A model generated the notes under the pieces. It was not told the DNA's origin. It saw only the letters and a program-made list of their open reading frames with translations, and searched no databases. A stretch of 9,167 bases of DNA, taken from positions 1-9,167 of the forward strand of contig JBJOPY010000108.1 of assembly GCA_046050405.1 (NCBI GenBank), given 5' to 3'. Positions 1-6,852 of the stretch are shown piece after piece. Origin of the DNA: JADKCL01 sp046050405. Its GTDB lineage: Bacteria; Bacteroidota; Bacteroidia; J057; JADKCL01. A program made the position numbers and the translations under genes. The stretch's first letter is position 1, and the number at the start of each line of letters is the position of its first letter.

Positions 1-473
1 CGGTCCTGCATGATCTTCCAAAGGACGTACAGGTTGCCGGCATTGGGGATGCTGCCCACAAGGATGCCCTTCGCAGACAGAATCCCGGACAAGGCATGGA
101 CGACCTTCCAAGGATTGTAAAGGTGCTCCAGCACGTCCAGGAACAGCACCGCGTCAAACCTCCCCGCCGGCAACTCTCCCAGGCGGCCCTGCTCGATCAT
201 TTCCTCGATGTTGTCGCAGCGGATCCAGTCAATGCTGCCCGCAGCCTGCTTGGCGGCATCGGGCATCAATTCCACGCCGGCATAAAACTCCACCCCCAGC
301 CTCTCCTTGATCAATCTGCCGGTGCCGCCGCCTGAACAGCCGATTTCGAGCACGCGCACCAGCTGGAGGCCATTCTTCTGGACGAAGCCCTCCAGGAAGC
401 GCACCACATCCTCCCGCACCAAAGTGTAGTAACTCCCAACCCTTCCTTTCTCCTGGTACAATTCCTCGACCAT
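1..473 (-). CDS. Class I SAM-dependent methyltransferase, 3' end outside window
   Basis: The 157 visible codons encode the N-terminal two thirds of a Rossmann-fold SAM methyltransferase; the gene leaves the window at base 1. Motif I is VLEIGCSGGGTGRLI (about residues 41-55), the acidic end of strand 2 is in GVELMPDAA (about 66-74), and FDAVLFLDVLEHLYNPW (about 106-122) is the motif IV/post-motif region typical of Methyltransf_11/23-type small-molecule and sugar methyltransferases. It starts 9 nt after the GT2 stop, so it is very probably co-transcribed with the two glycosyltransferases and may methylate a glycan or its precursor; the substrate is inference. ATG at 473 is chosen; an in-frame GTG two codons upstream (479) is equally possible, and no strong ribosome binding site separates them. 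Confidence 0.85.
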   Translation of the reverse strand, partial: MVEELYQEKGRVGSYYTLVREDVVRFLEGFVQKNGLQLVRVLEIGCSGGGTGRLIKERLGVEFYAGVELMPDAAKQAAGSIDWIRCDNIEEMIEQGRLGELPAGRFDAVLFLDVLEHLYNPWKVVHALSGILSAKGILVGSIPNAGNLYVLWKIMQD

Positions 474-482
474 GTGCACGTT

Positions 483-1256
483 TCAATCGTGGCGGTAAAG
501 TTGCCGAATTAAAGCCTTCCATCCCAAAGGCCGCAGCACTTTTTCGGCCAAGCGATTCTTCCACGCGATCACGCGCTGCGATCCCCACTTCGACCGGAAC
601 GCCTGCTGGCCCTCCCGGAATTTCTTGGAAACGTCCAATCCGTTCTCGCGGCTCGTGACGTGCGCCAGATGCGTGACGTGCGCGCCAGGCACCGCTGCAT
701 TCAGGATGCCGGCCTTGCGCAGCCGCATCGTGAAGTCGTCGTCAGAGAAGTAGTAGTCGAACCGTTCATCGAAGGGGCCGATGTCCTGGAAGACAGAACG
801 CTGGACCATGAAGCACCATCCCGTGAACGTGGTGCGCACATGGTAACCGGTGCGGTAGCGCTCTGAGGGCCCGAAAGTGCCAGCGGGCGTGTGCGGAGAG
901 GCGGGATCCACTGGGCAGAGGCATCGGATCCCCGGGTCCAGGGCATTGACGGCCAACATCTCCGTGCACCATCCAGGATGGAAGACCACGTCATTGTTGC
1001 TGAAGACGACCCACTCCGCACTCCCCAGGCCGAGCCCCACGTTGTTGAACTGGTTGAAATTGAACTTGCCGCCGGGGAAAACCAGCTGGATGTCCTGGTC
1101 GTAGCGCCATCCCAGGCTTTGGAATTGGGGATTGCTTTCCAGAAGAAAGATCCGGAATCGGATGCCGGGCTCCGAATCCAGGAGGGACTGGATGGCACGG
1201 GTGTTCATGTCGAAGATTTCCCGGCTGCCGGTGTAGGCCAGCAGGACGATGTCCAT
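483..1256 (-). CDS. GT2-family glycosyltransferase
   Basis: A 257-residue GT-A fold glycosyltransferase of family 2, similar in style to rhamnosyl/WbbL-like enzymes that add a sugar from a nucleotide donor to a growing glycan at the inner face of the membrane. Visible features: an N-terminal strand MDIVLLAYTGSR; the metal-site equivalent in VVFSNNDVVFHPGW (about residues 83-96), where NND occupies the DXD position; FTGWCFMVQRSVF (about 144-156); and the acidic acceptor/catalytic motif FSDDDFTMRLRKAG (about 170-183). No membrane segment is evident. The start at 1256 is preferred over an upstream in-frame start at 1298 because AGGTGA overlaps the preceding stop at ribosome-binding distance, leaving only 8 nt between genes. 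Donor and acceptor cannot be read from sequence. Confidence 0.88.
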   Translation of the reverse strand: MDIVLLAYTGSREIFDMNTRAIQSLLDSEPGIRFRIFLLESNPQFQSLGWRYDQDIQLVFPGGKFNFNQFNNVGLGLGSAEWVVFSNNDVVFHPGWCTEMLAVNALDPGIRCLCPVDPASPHTPAGTFGPSERYRTGYHVRTTFTGWCFMVQRSVFQDIGPFDERFDYYFSDDDFTMRLRKAGILNAAVPGAHVTHLAHVTSRENGLDVSKKFREGQQAFRSKWGSQRVIAWKNRLAEKVLRPLGWKALIRQLYRHD

Positions 1257-1264
1257 CTCCCTGC

Positions 1265-2470
1265 TCACCTTTTGACACTGGTTTGGGAAAACTCCCAAAG
1301 CTCGCAGACACGGCGGGCATTGGCGAGCCAGGTATGTTCGCGGAGAACCTTCTCCTGGAAATGCGTTCCCAGCCGCTGACGAAGGCCGGGGTCTGCGACC
1401 AGCCGTTCCAGGCCCTCCTGCAATGCCTTGGACCCGGGGGCGATGACAATCCCATCTTGCCCGGGGACCATGACATCGAGTACTGTGGCGTGGTGCGTCG
1501 CCAGGATCGCCTTGCCCATCATGCCGTACTCGAATATCTTGATCGGCGAGCCATACCAGTTCGTGTTGGGAAGCACGCAGATGTCCATTGCTGCGAGATG
1601 GGTGAAGACCTCCGCATGCGGAACGCCATCCGTGAAATGTATCCGCTCGCCCACCCCGCTTTCAGCCGCACATTGCTTCAACGCCAACAGGGTCTCTCCG
1701 CCGCCAACGATCATCAGGGCCAGGCGCGGATCCTGTCTTGCCAGATTCGAGAAGGTGAGGATCAGCTCCTCCATGCCGTGCCAAGGCTGGATGGAGCCCA
1801 CCCAGCCGATCACGATTTTGCCCTCCAGTGCATGCCGCCGGCGTAGGTCGGCGAGCTTCCCCGGTTCCACCCTGCCCTTTTCAGGGTCGATCGCATTCGG
1901 AATGAGGGTGAATTTTCCCTCAAAAATACGGTGCCCGGCCATGAAATACTCTTTCAGGGAGGAGGAAACCACCACGATATGGTCCGTCTTGGCCAGTTGC
2001 CAGGCCTCCTTTTCCTTGGCCTTGGCGAGCAGCCTGCTCACTCCCTCCAGCTCCACCTTCTCCTCCACGTAGGGTGAGTTCATTTCCAGGACATGCATGA
2101 CCTTCATCTTCCTGGCCGCATTGACACCCGAGGTTTGCAGGTAGTTGCCCCGCTCATAGATCATGTCCGGGTTGAATTGCTGGATCCTGGCCATCAGTCC
2201 GTCGTAGGCATGGTCGTCAAATTCCAGCAGCCGCTGGTCCTTCATGGTCTGCCAGTGCTTGCGGGGGATGATGGCTTTGGCAATACGCTTGAAGAGGGAG
2301 GGCTGGGATGTCCCCCCGGTGCCCCTCGGCGTGGTTCCGCCCATGATGTGCACCTCCACTTCATGCCCGAGCTGGCGAAAGGCATGGATCATCTCCCGCA
2401 TGTGGGTGCCATACCCTGCTGGATCGTGGAGGTTCAGATTCGGATTCGGGGAATAGTAGAGGATTCTCAT
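1265..2470 (-). CDS. GT4-family glycosyltransferase
   Basis: A 401-residue retaining GT-B fold glycosyltransferase. The N-terminal domain opens MRILYYSPNPN and carries the glycine-rich acceptor loop DPAGYGTHMREM (about residues 16-27). The C-terminal donor domain begins around IVIGWVGSIQPWHGMEEL (about 219-236), followed by LMIVGGG and the nucleotide-sugar motif YGSPIKIFEYGMMGKAI (about 306-322), whose glutamate in KIFEY belongs to the EX7E-type site. Length is usual for the family. The start at 2470 is chosen because MRILYYSPNP is the canonical first strand and AGGA lies just upstream; the longer frame begins with TTG at 2542 and reads as unstructured. It leads the GT4-GT2-methyltransferase group and is separated from purC by 103 nt. 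Sugar specificity is unknown. Confidence 0.9.
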   Translation of the reverse strand: MRILYYSPNPNLNLHDPAGYGTHMREMIHAFRQLGHEVEVHIMGGTTPRGTGGTSQPSLFKRIAKAIIPRKHWQTMKDQRLLEFDDHAYDGLMARIQQFNPDMIYERGNYLQTSGVNAARKMKVMHVLEMNSPYVEEKVELEGVSRLLAKAKEKEAWQLAKTDHIVVVSSSLKEYFMAGHRIFEGKFTLIPNAIDPEKGRVEPGKLADLRRRHALEGKIVIGWVGSIQPWHGMEELILTFSNLARQDPRLALMIVGGGETLLALKQCAAESGVGERIHFTDGVPHAEVFTHLAAMDICVLPNTNWYGSPIKIFEYGMMGKAILATHHATVLDVMVPGQDGIVIAPGSKALQEGLERLVADPGLRQRLGTHFQEKVLREHTWLANARRVCELWEFSQTSVKR

Positions 2471-2573
2471 CGTTCCTGGCGTCGTGCTCCATATCGTCAG
2501 CGGACCATGTGTCGGAATCCCGGTTGCCGGCCGCTGGCCCAATGCATAAAATGGCTGTTCTGGAATGCGCCGC

Positions 2574-3542
2574 CTACAGCCCGAGCCGTCGCAGTTCCTC
2601 CATCACATTCCGCTCGATGCGGTCGGCGATGGTGGTCGTGTCCGCCCGCTGAAAGGGATTGCCTGTGATGGTCTCATAGACATGGATGTAACGCTCGCTG
2701 ACTTCCTCGACGAAGCGGTCCGTCATGGGCGGGACCTGCTGACCCTCCTTGCCTTGGAATCCGTTCTCGATCAGCCATTTCCTGACGAACTCCTTGCTCA
2801 GCTGGCGCTGCTCCTTGCCCTGCGACTGCCGCTCGTCGAAACCCTCGGCGTAGAAATAGCGGGAGCTGTCAGGGGTGTGGATCTCATCGATGAGGGTGAC
2901 TTTGTCGCCCTCTTGGTAGCCGAATTCATATTTTGTATCCGCCAGCAGCAGCCCCTTCTCCCTGGCCATGGCTTGCCCGCGCTGGAAAAGTGCAAGCGCG
3001 TAGTACTTCATTTCCTCCCAGGTTTGGCCGTCCACGAGTCCCGACTTCAGGATTTCGCGCTCGGAGATGTCTTCATCATGGCCGATGGTTGACTTCGTGG
3101 AGGGGGTGATGATCGGCGCAGGAAAAGGATCGTTTTCCCGGAGTCCCTCGGGCAGCTGCACTCCGCAGAGCATGCGTCCGCCCGCCGCATAGACCCGCCA
3201 GGCATGGCCGCAGAGGTATCCTCGCACGACCATCTCGATCGGGATGGGGCGGCAGTGCAGGCCGATGGTCACATTCGGATCCGGGACAGAAACCAGGTGG
3301 TTGGGGGCGATGTCACGGGTTGCCTCCAGGAAATAGGCCGCCGTTTGATTCAGGACCTGCCCCTTGAAAGGGATGCCCCGGGGCAGCACCACGTCAAATG
3401 CAGAAATGCGATCGCTCGCCACAAGCACCATCAGTTCCCCGACATGATAGGTGTCCCGCACTTTTCCAGCATATTTCGTGAAGGGGACTGCGAAGGTCAG
3501 CCGGGTTTCCAGGAGTGCTTCTGCCATTGTCTCGATGCTCAT
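2574..3542 (-). CDS. purC: Phosphoribosylaminoimidazole-succinocarboxamide synthase (SAICAR synthetase)
   Basis: Catalyses the ATP-dependent condensation of CAIR with aspartate in de novo purine synthesis, in the cytosol. The protein carries the glycine-rich ATP segment GKVRDTY (about residues 26-32), SDRISAFDVVLPRGIPFKGQ (about 43-62), the first family signature region PIPIEMVVRGYLCGHAW (about 99-115), the second signature LADTKYEFG (about 200-208) and IDEIHTPDSSRYF (about 218-230). This is the longer type of PurC common in Bacteroidota; 322 residues fits it. The start is uncertain: ATG at 3542 (used here) or 3527 gives the usual length, whereas the open frame continues to an ATG at 3665 with a poorly structured 41-residue extension. 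None has a convincing ribosome binding site. It is transcribed in the same direction as the glycosyltransferases but probably as an independent unit. Confidence 0.96.
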   Translation of the reverse strand: MSIETMAEALLETRLTFAVPFTKYAGKVRDTYHVGELMVLVASDRISAFDVVLPRGIPFKGQVLNQTAAYFLEATRDIAPNHLVSVPDPNVTIGLHCRPIPIEMVVRGYLCGHAWRVYAAGGRMLCGVQLPEGLRENDPFPAPIITPSTKSTIGHDEDISEREILKSGLVDGQTWEEMKYYALALFQRGQAMAREKGLLLADTKYEFGYQEGDKVTLIDEIHTPDSSRYFYAEGFDERQSQGKEQRQLSKEFVRKWLIENGFQGKEGQQVPPMTDRFVEEVSERYIHVYETITGNPFQRADTTTIADRIERNVMEELRRLGL

Positions 3543-3717
3543 GAATTGCGGTGCAAGTTCGGTAAAATCAGGAAGAGCAGGAAATTTTTTGGATGGATGC
3601 CCGCCGAAATGCGGCGGATGCACCATGGTCCGATTCGAACCCAAAGGCACCGCCTCCTGGTTCATTCAGGGGTGGGCTCCCCTCGCAGCAATCCATCCTT
3701 GCCCTCCCCACGGGATT

Positions 3718-3733
3718 GCATCCTTCCGGATGC
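3718..3733. other. Short perfect hairpin between TPR gene and purC
   Basis: GCATCC-TTCC-GGATGC forms a perfect 6-bp stem with a 4-nt loop, 14 nt past the TPR stop codon. Read on the transcribed minus strand the loop is GGAA, a GNRA-type tetraloop. It lies where a transcription terminator would be expected, but no U-tract follows, so it may be an RNA 3'-end stabiliser or nothing at all. Confidence 0.25.
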
Positions 3734-3747
3734 CGTCGTAGGATGGC

Positions 3748-6153
3748 CTAGCGGAGCAGCTGGCGGGCCTTGGGGACGTCGGGATGGGTGATCCCGGCCT
3801 TTTCAAGGGCGTCCAGGTCCTTGAGGAAGGCCTTCGCAGGGGTGGCGTTGCCTTGGGGCTGGTTCTTGAGGCGGAGGCAGGTTTCCCTGGCTTCGTCCCA
3901 TTTGCCCTGGAAGAGCAGGGCGGTGGCGAGGCGGGCCTGGATCCAGGCCTCTTCGGGTGCCAGCTGGAAGCCCTTGCGGGCGGCGGCCTCGGCGGCGGGG
4001 AAGTCTTGGTCGAGGAGATGGTGCCAGGCCAGGTCGCCGTATGCCTTGGCGATCAGGGTGGTCAGGCTGCCGTTCTGGGGGTATTGGGTGCGCATGGCCT
4101 CCAGTTCCCGGAGGAGGGCCTCCTGGCGGAGGACTTTTTCATGGGGGGACTGGGCGGGCTCGACGGCGGCGGACAGGGGCCGCAGTCGTTCCCGGATAGC
4201 GCGGTCCTCGGGGTCGTAGGACTGGAATTCCTGGGAGAGGGAGTCGATCTCCCGGCGAAGCTGGAGGATTTTGGGGATGACGGGCTCCTGGTACACGGCC
4301 AGGAAATCCCGGGCTTTCGCGAGGAGGTCCAGTCCCTGGGTGCGGTGCCGCAGGTCGCCGGTGGTATCCAGCAAGGCATGATGGGCCCTGGCCAGGGCAA
4401 GGGCGGTTTCACCGGCATCGTCCCCGTCGGCAGTCGGGTTCTTGCGGAACAGCTGCCCGCGAATCTCCAGGGCTTCCCCGAGCTGCGGGACGGCTTGCAG
4501 GGGATCTCCTTCTATAATAGTCAAGAGCCCGAGGTTGTTCAGGGTCATGGCCACGTATGGCAGGTAGGCATCGGGGTTCTTGCGGGCCAGTTCACGGCGG
4601 ATTTCCAGTGCCTCCGAGTAATCCTCCCGCGCCCCTGCAAAATCGCCGATGTCGTAGAGCAGGACTCCGAGGTTGTTCAGGGTCATGGCCACGTAAGGCA
4701 GATGGGCGTCGGGGTTATTGCATGCCAATTCACGGTAGATTTTCAGCGCCTCCGCGTAATCCTCCCGCGCCCCTGCCAAGTCGCCGGTTTTCAACAGCAG
4801 GACTCCGAGGTTGTTCAGGGTCGCGGCCACGTCGGCCACGTAGGCATCGGGGTTCTTGCGGGACAGTTCGCGGCGGATTTTCAGTGCCTCCTCCAAATCC
4901 TTCCGCGCTCCTGCAAAGTCGCCGATGACGCTGTGCAGGTTTCCGAGGTTGTTCAGGGTCATGGCCACGTCAGGCAGGTAGGCGTCGGGATTCTTGCGGG
5001 CCAGTTCACGGCGGATTTTCAGTGCCTCTTCGTAATCCTCCCGCGCCCCTGCAAAATCGCCGATGTAGTAGAGCAGGTTTCCGAGGTTGTTCAGGGTCAT
5101 GGCCACGTCGGGCAGATAGGGGTCGGGGTTCTTGCGGGCCAGCAGGCGGTATCTTCCCAGCAGTTCCGTGTAGAGATCCCGGGCCTGCCCGAACTGGTTC
5201 TGGCCGTAAAGGAAACGCGCATATTCAAGGTGGATCTCCAGGTTCGTGGTGTCGGGGTTGTACTGCAGTGCCATGGCATACAGCGAGTCGGCCTCCTGGA
5301 ACCGGTATTGCAGCTTGTGCATGCGGGCACTGAGGATCGTCTGCTCCACCCGCTGCCGGGTCCGCTCGTCGGCGGTGTCGATGGCGGCCTGCTTTTCGGC
5401 GATGATCGCGCTTGCCCTTTCCTTGAGGGCGGCATCGTGCTCGAAGCCCCCCTTCAGGTCCACGCTGTCCATGACCCGTATGGCCCCGTCGATGTCCCCT
5501 GCCAGGAACAGCCGGAATGCCCGCTGGTAGGTCTCGCCCTGGTCGTCCAGGTTCACCGTGACGAACCTCTCCGCCAGCTCCCGGGCCTGCTGTTGGGCGG
5601 CCTGGAGCTGCGCCTGGAGGAGGATCCTGGCGGAGTCGTCCCCCAGGTGCTGGACGTTGAAGTCCCTGGCCATTTGCAGGAGGAGGGCCTCCTTTTCCCG
5701 GCCCTCCTTCTCCAGGACGGCCATCCGCCTGCGGTAGGACTCCAGCTTCGCGTCCCGGGCGATCCGGTAATAGGCCATCTGGTTTTCATACAGCCTGCCC
5801 TCAGGGCAGAGCACCACCTTGAGGGGGTTGAGGGGACTGCGGCCTGTGACGGCGGCCTTCCTTAGCTCCTCGGCGTTCACCAGCTCGTAGCCGTTCTTGG
5901 CGGCGTGGACCCAGACCACCTCCCCGGGGGGCCTGTCCGCGAACACGAGGGTGAACCTGCCCTGTGCGTCACTGTGGGTGCGGTTGCCCTCGGCCTTGAC
6001 CTCAGCACCGGACAGATATTTGACCGTTCCGGTGTTGAACTGGCTGTTCTGCTCCACGACCAGGCCGGGGAGCCGGGCGTGCTGCTGGGACATGAGGAGG
6101 CTGTGCAGCAGGACAAGGCCGCATAGCAACAGATGGTTTTTGATCGATGGCAT
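3748..6153 (-). CDS. Exported TPR repeat protein with N-terminal carboxypeptidase-regulatory-like domain
   Basis: An 801-residue protein. Residues 1 to about 23 form a signal peptide (positive start, hydrophobic core LLLCGLVLLHSLL), so it is probably periplasmic or surface-associated. Residues about 28-110 resemble a beta-sandwich carboxypeptidase regulatory-like domain (GAEVKAEGNRTHSDAQGRFT). A helical, probably coiled-coil stretch follows (about 125-265), rich in E, K, Q and R. TPR units begin near residue 270; residues 338-567 are five near-identical 46-residue copies with the core VAMTLNNLG and GDFAGAREDYEEALKI. The C-terminal 200 residues contain further, more diverged TPR helices. TPR arrays bind protein partners; no catalytic motif is seen. 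It starts 31 nt after the preceding EAD-like gene, in the same direction, suggesting one transcript. AGG touches the start codon, but no spaced ribosome binding site is seen. I recognise this type from Saprospiraceae-like genomes; its function is unknown. Confidence 0.88.
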   Translation of the reverse strand: MPSIKNHLLLCGLVLLHSLLMSQQHARLPGLVVEQNSQFNTGTVKYLSGAEVKAEGNRTHSDAQGRFTLVFADRPPGEVVWVHAAKNGYELVNAEELRKAAVTGRSPLNPLKVVLCPEGRLYENQMAYYRIARDAKLESYRRRMAVLEKEGREKEALLLQMARDFNVQHLGDDSARILLQAQLQAAQQQARELAERFVTVNLDDQGETYQRAFRLFLAGDIDGAIRVMDSVDLKGGFEHDAALKERASAIIAEKQAAIDTADERTRQRVEQTILSARMHKLQYRFQEADSLYAMALQYNPDTTNLEIHLEYARFLYGQNQFGQARDLYTELLGRYRLLARKNPDPYLPDVAMTLNNLGNLLYYIGDFAGAREDYEEALKIRRELARKNPDAYLPDVAMTLNNLGNLHSVIGDFAGARKDLEEALKIRRELSRKNPDAYVADVAATLNNLGVLLLKTGDLAGAREDYAEALKIYRELACNNPDAHLPYVAMTLNNLGVLLYDIGDFAGAREDYSEALEIRRELARKNPDAYLPYVAMTLNNLGLLTIIEGDPLQAVPQLGEALEIRGQLFRKNPTADGDDAGETALALARAHHALLDTTGDLRHRTQGLDLLAKARDFLAVYQEPVIPKILQLRREIDSLSQEFQSYDPEDRAIRERLRPLSAAVEPAQSPHEKVLRQEALLRELEAMRTQYPQNGSLTTLIAKAYGDLAWHHLLDQDFPAAEAAARKGFQLAPEEAWIQARLATALLFQGKWDEARETCLRLKNQPQGNATPAKAFLKDLDALEKAGITHPDVPKARQLLR
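4453..5142 (-). repeat. Five tandem 138-bp repeats encoding TPR units
   Basis: The string GAGGTTGTTCAGGGT (plus strand) recurs at 4531, 4669, 4807, 4945 and 5083, an exact 138-bp period, giving five in-frame 46-codon units. Each unit is a TPR helix pair preceded by a linker of the type LARKNPDAYLPDVAM. Nucleotide identity between copies is high, especially around the LNNLG and RKNPDAY codons, so the array should expand or contract by recombination without breaking the frame. Confidence 0.93.
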
Positions 6154-6184
6154 CCTGTGTATTTTTTAGGGAGAAGACTTGGGC

Positions 6185-6466
6185 TTACGGGGACATGGGT
6201 AGGTGGCGCAACATTGTCCACCTCCTCGGGGCGGTAGCCCGGGCAAGCAGTTCCTGCCGGATGGTGCCCTCCCTCGCCGTCGGATCGGCAGGGGTGGCCG
6301 TGCCGAAGACGATCCGCAGCACCACCTCCAGGTTTGCGCGCTGCTCCAGCGCCCTGCCGGGCTGGGGGCTGTGCCCCGGCAACTTTTTGAGTTGCCCGAA
6401 TGCAGCGGGAAGCTGGTTCTTGCCGGTCAGGCTGCGGACTTCGCCGAGGTAGTGGGTAGGGTTCAT
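6185..6466 (-). CDS. Small effector-associated-domain-like (EAD11-like) protein
   Basis: A 93-residue soluble protein with no signal peptide. Residues about 6-27 (YLGEVRSLTGKNQLPAAFGQL) look like the first helices of an effector-associated domain, and the second half matches the family pattern: ALEQRANLEVVLR, then FGTATPADPTAREGTIRQ, comparable with the usual layout LxxRxxxLxxxxxxGTIxxxExxxERNRI. EADs of this sort are small helical adaptors that mediate homotypic association between sensors and effectors in bacterial conflict systems. A Pro/Gly/Ser-rich loop replaces the middle of the domain, and the tail after residue 80 is basic. It lies 28 nt after the neighbouring EAD gene and 31 nt before the TPR gene. 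ATG at 6466 is chosen over TTG at 6472. The family assignment is by eye; this copy is the more diverged of the two. Confidence 0.55.
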   Translation of the reverse strand: MNPTHYLGEVRSLTGKNQLPAAFGQLKKLPGHSPQPGRALEQRANLEVVLRIVFGTATPADPTAREGTIRQELLARATAPRRWTMLRHLPMSP

Positions 6467-6494
6467 GGGCAATTGAATGGAAGATTCTTAGATT

Positions 6495-6833
6495 TCAGAT
6501 CGTTTCGCCCATGACAGCGTCGATAAGGCAGTTCAGGCCATGGATTATTCGGTTCTCTTCAATCCTGGCTTCCTCTGTGGGTATTGTCCCCTGAAATTCT
6601 TTGCTCTTCTTGAGTATTTCCCATCGAGTTTTCAGGCTCAACCAATCGGCGTTGAGATTTTGACCATCATAGTGATCCAGAACCTCCTTGACTTGGGCAA
6701 ACGCGGAATTGATGTTCGCACGTTCCACTTGACCTTTGGCGGACCTGAGTTTTTTCAGATCGTTTTGAGAAATCGGGAACTTTGCCGAGACTCTTTCCAA
6801 ATTCCTCAGCACCATGTCCATCCCATTCTCCAT
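6495..6833 (-). CDS. Effector-associated-domain (EAD11-like) protein, probably 5'-truncated by IS30
   Basis: From the first ATG (6833) the frame encodes 112 residues, all predicted helical. The C-terminal half, WLSLKTRWEILKKSKEFQ then GTIPTEEARIEENRIIHGL and a final LIDAVM, fits well the EAD11-type pattern of a long helix, a GTI turn, and an E..RI helix ending in a LxxLID segment. ATG at 6824 has a better ribosome binding site (GGAG 6 nt upstream) and is an alternative start. The frame stays open upstream of the ATG through IQHLFRDVIALNV, a plausible coding helix, until a TGA at 6873-6875 supplied by the IS30 inverted repeat. I infer that the EAD was the C-terminal domain of a longer protein, perhaps a conflict effector, whose N-terminus was lost at the insertion. 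Base composition is less GC-rich than in the TPR gene. Confidence 0.6.
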   Translation of the reverse strand: MENGMDMVLRNLERVSAKFPISQNDLKKLRSAKGQVERANINSAFAQVKEVLDHYDGQNLNADWLSLKTRWEILKKSKEFQGTIPTEEARIEENRIIHGLNCLIDAVMGETI

Positions 6834-6852
6834 TACATTCAACGCAATTACA

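Noticed and set aside
2471..2542. N-terminal extension of the GT4 protein from a TTG at 2542
   Set aside because: The extra 24 residues are Pro/Thr/Gly-rich with no fold, whereas the protein from 2470 begins with the canonical first GT-B strand.
4531..5107. CRISPR-like regularly spaced repeats
   Set aside because: The 138-bp period is in frame with codons, both repeat and 'spacer' parts are conserved, and the array encodes TPR units.
3784..5865. 693-codon open frame on the plus strand opposite the TPR gene
   Set aside because: It is a repetitive antisense shadow (Gly/Val/Gln-rich, mirrors the 138-bp repeats) of a gene with a signal peptide and TPR motifs on the minus strand; GC-rich DNA commonly leaves such frames open.
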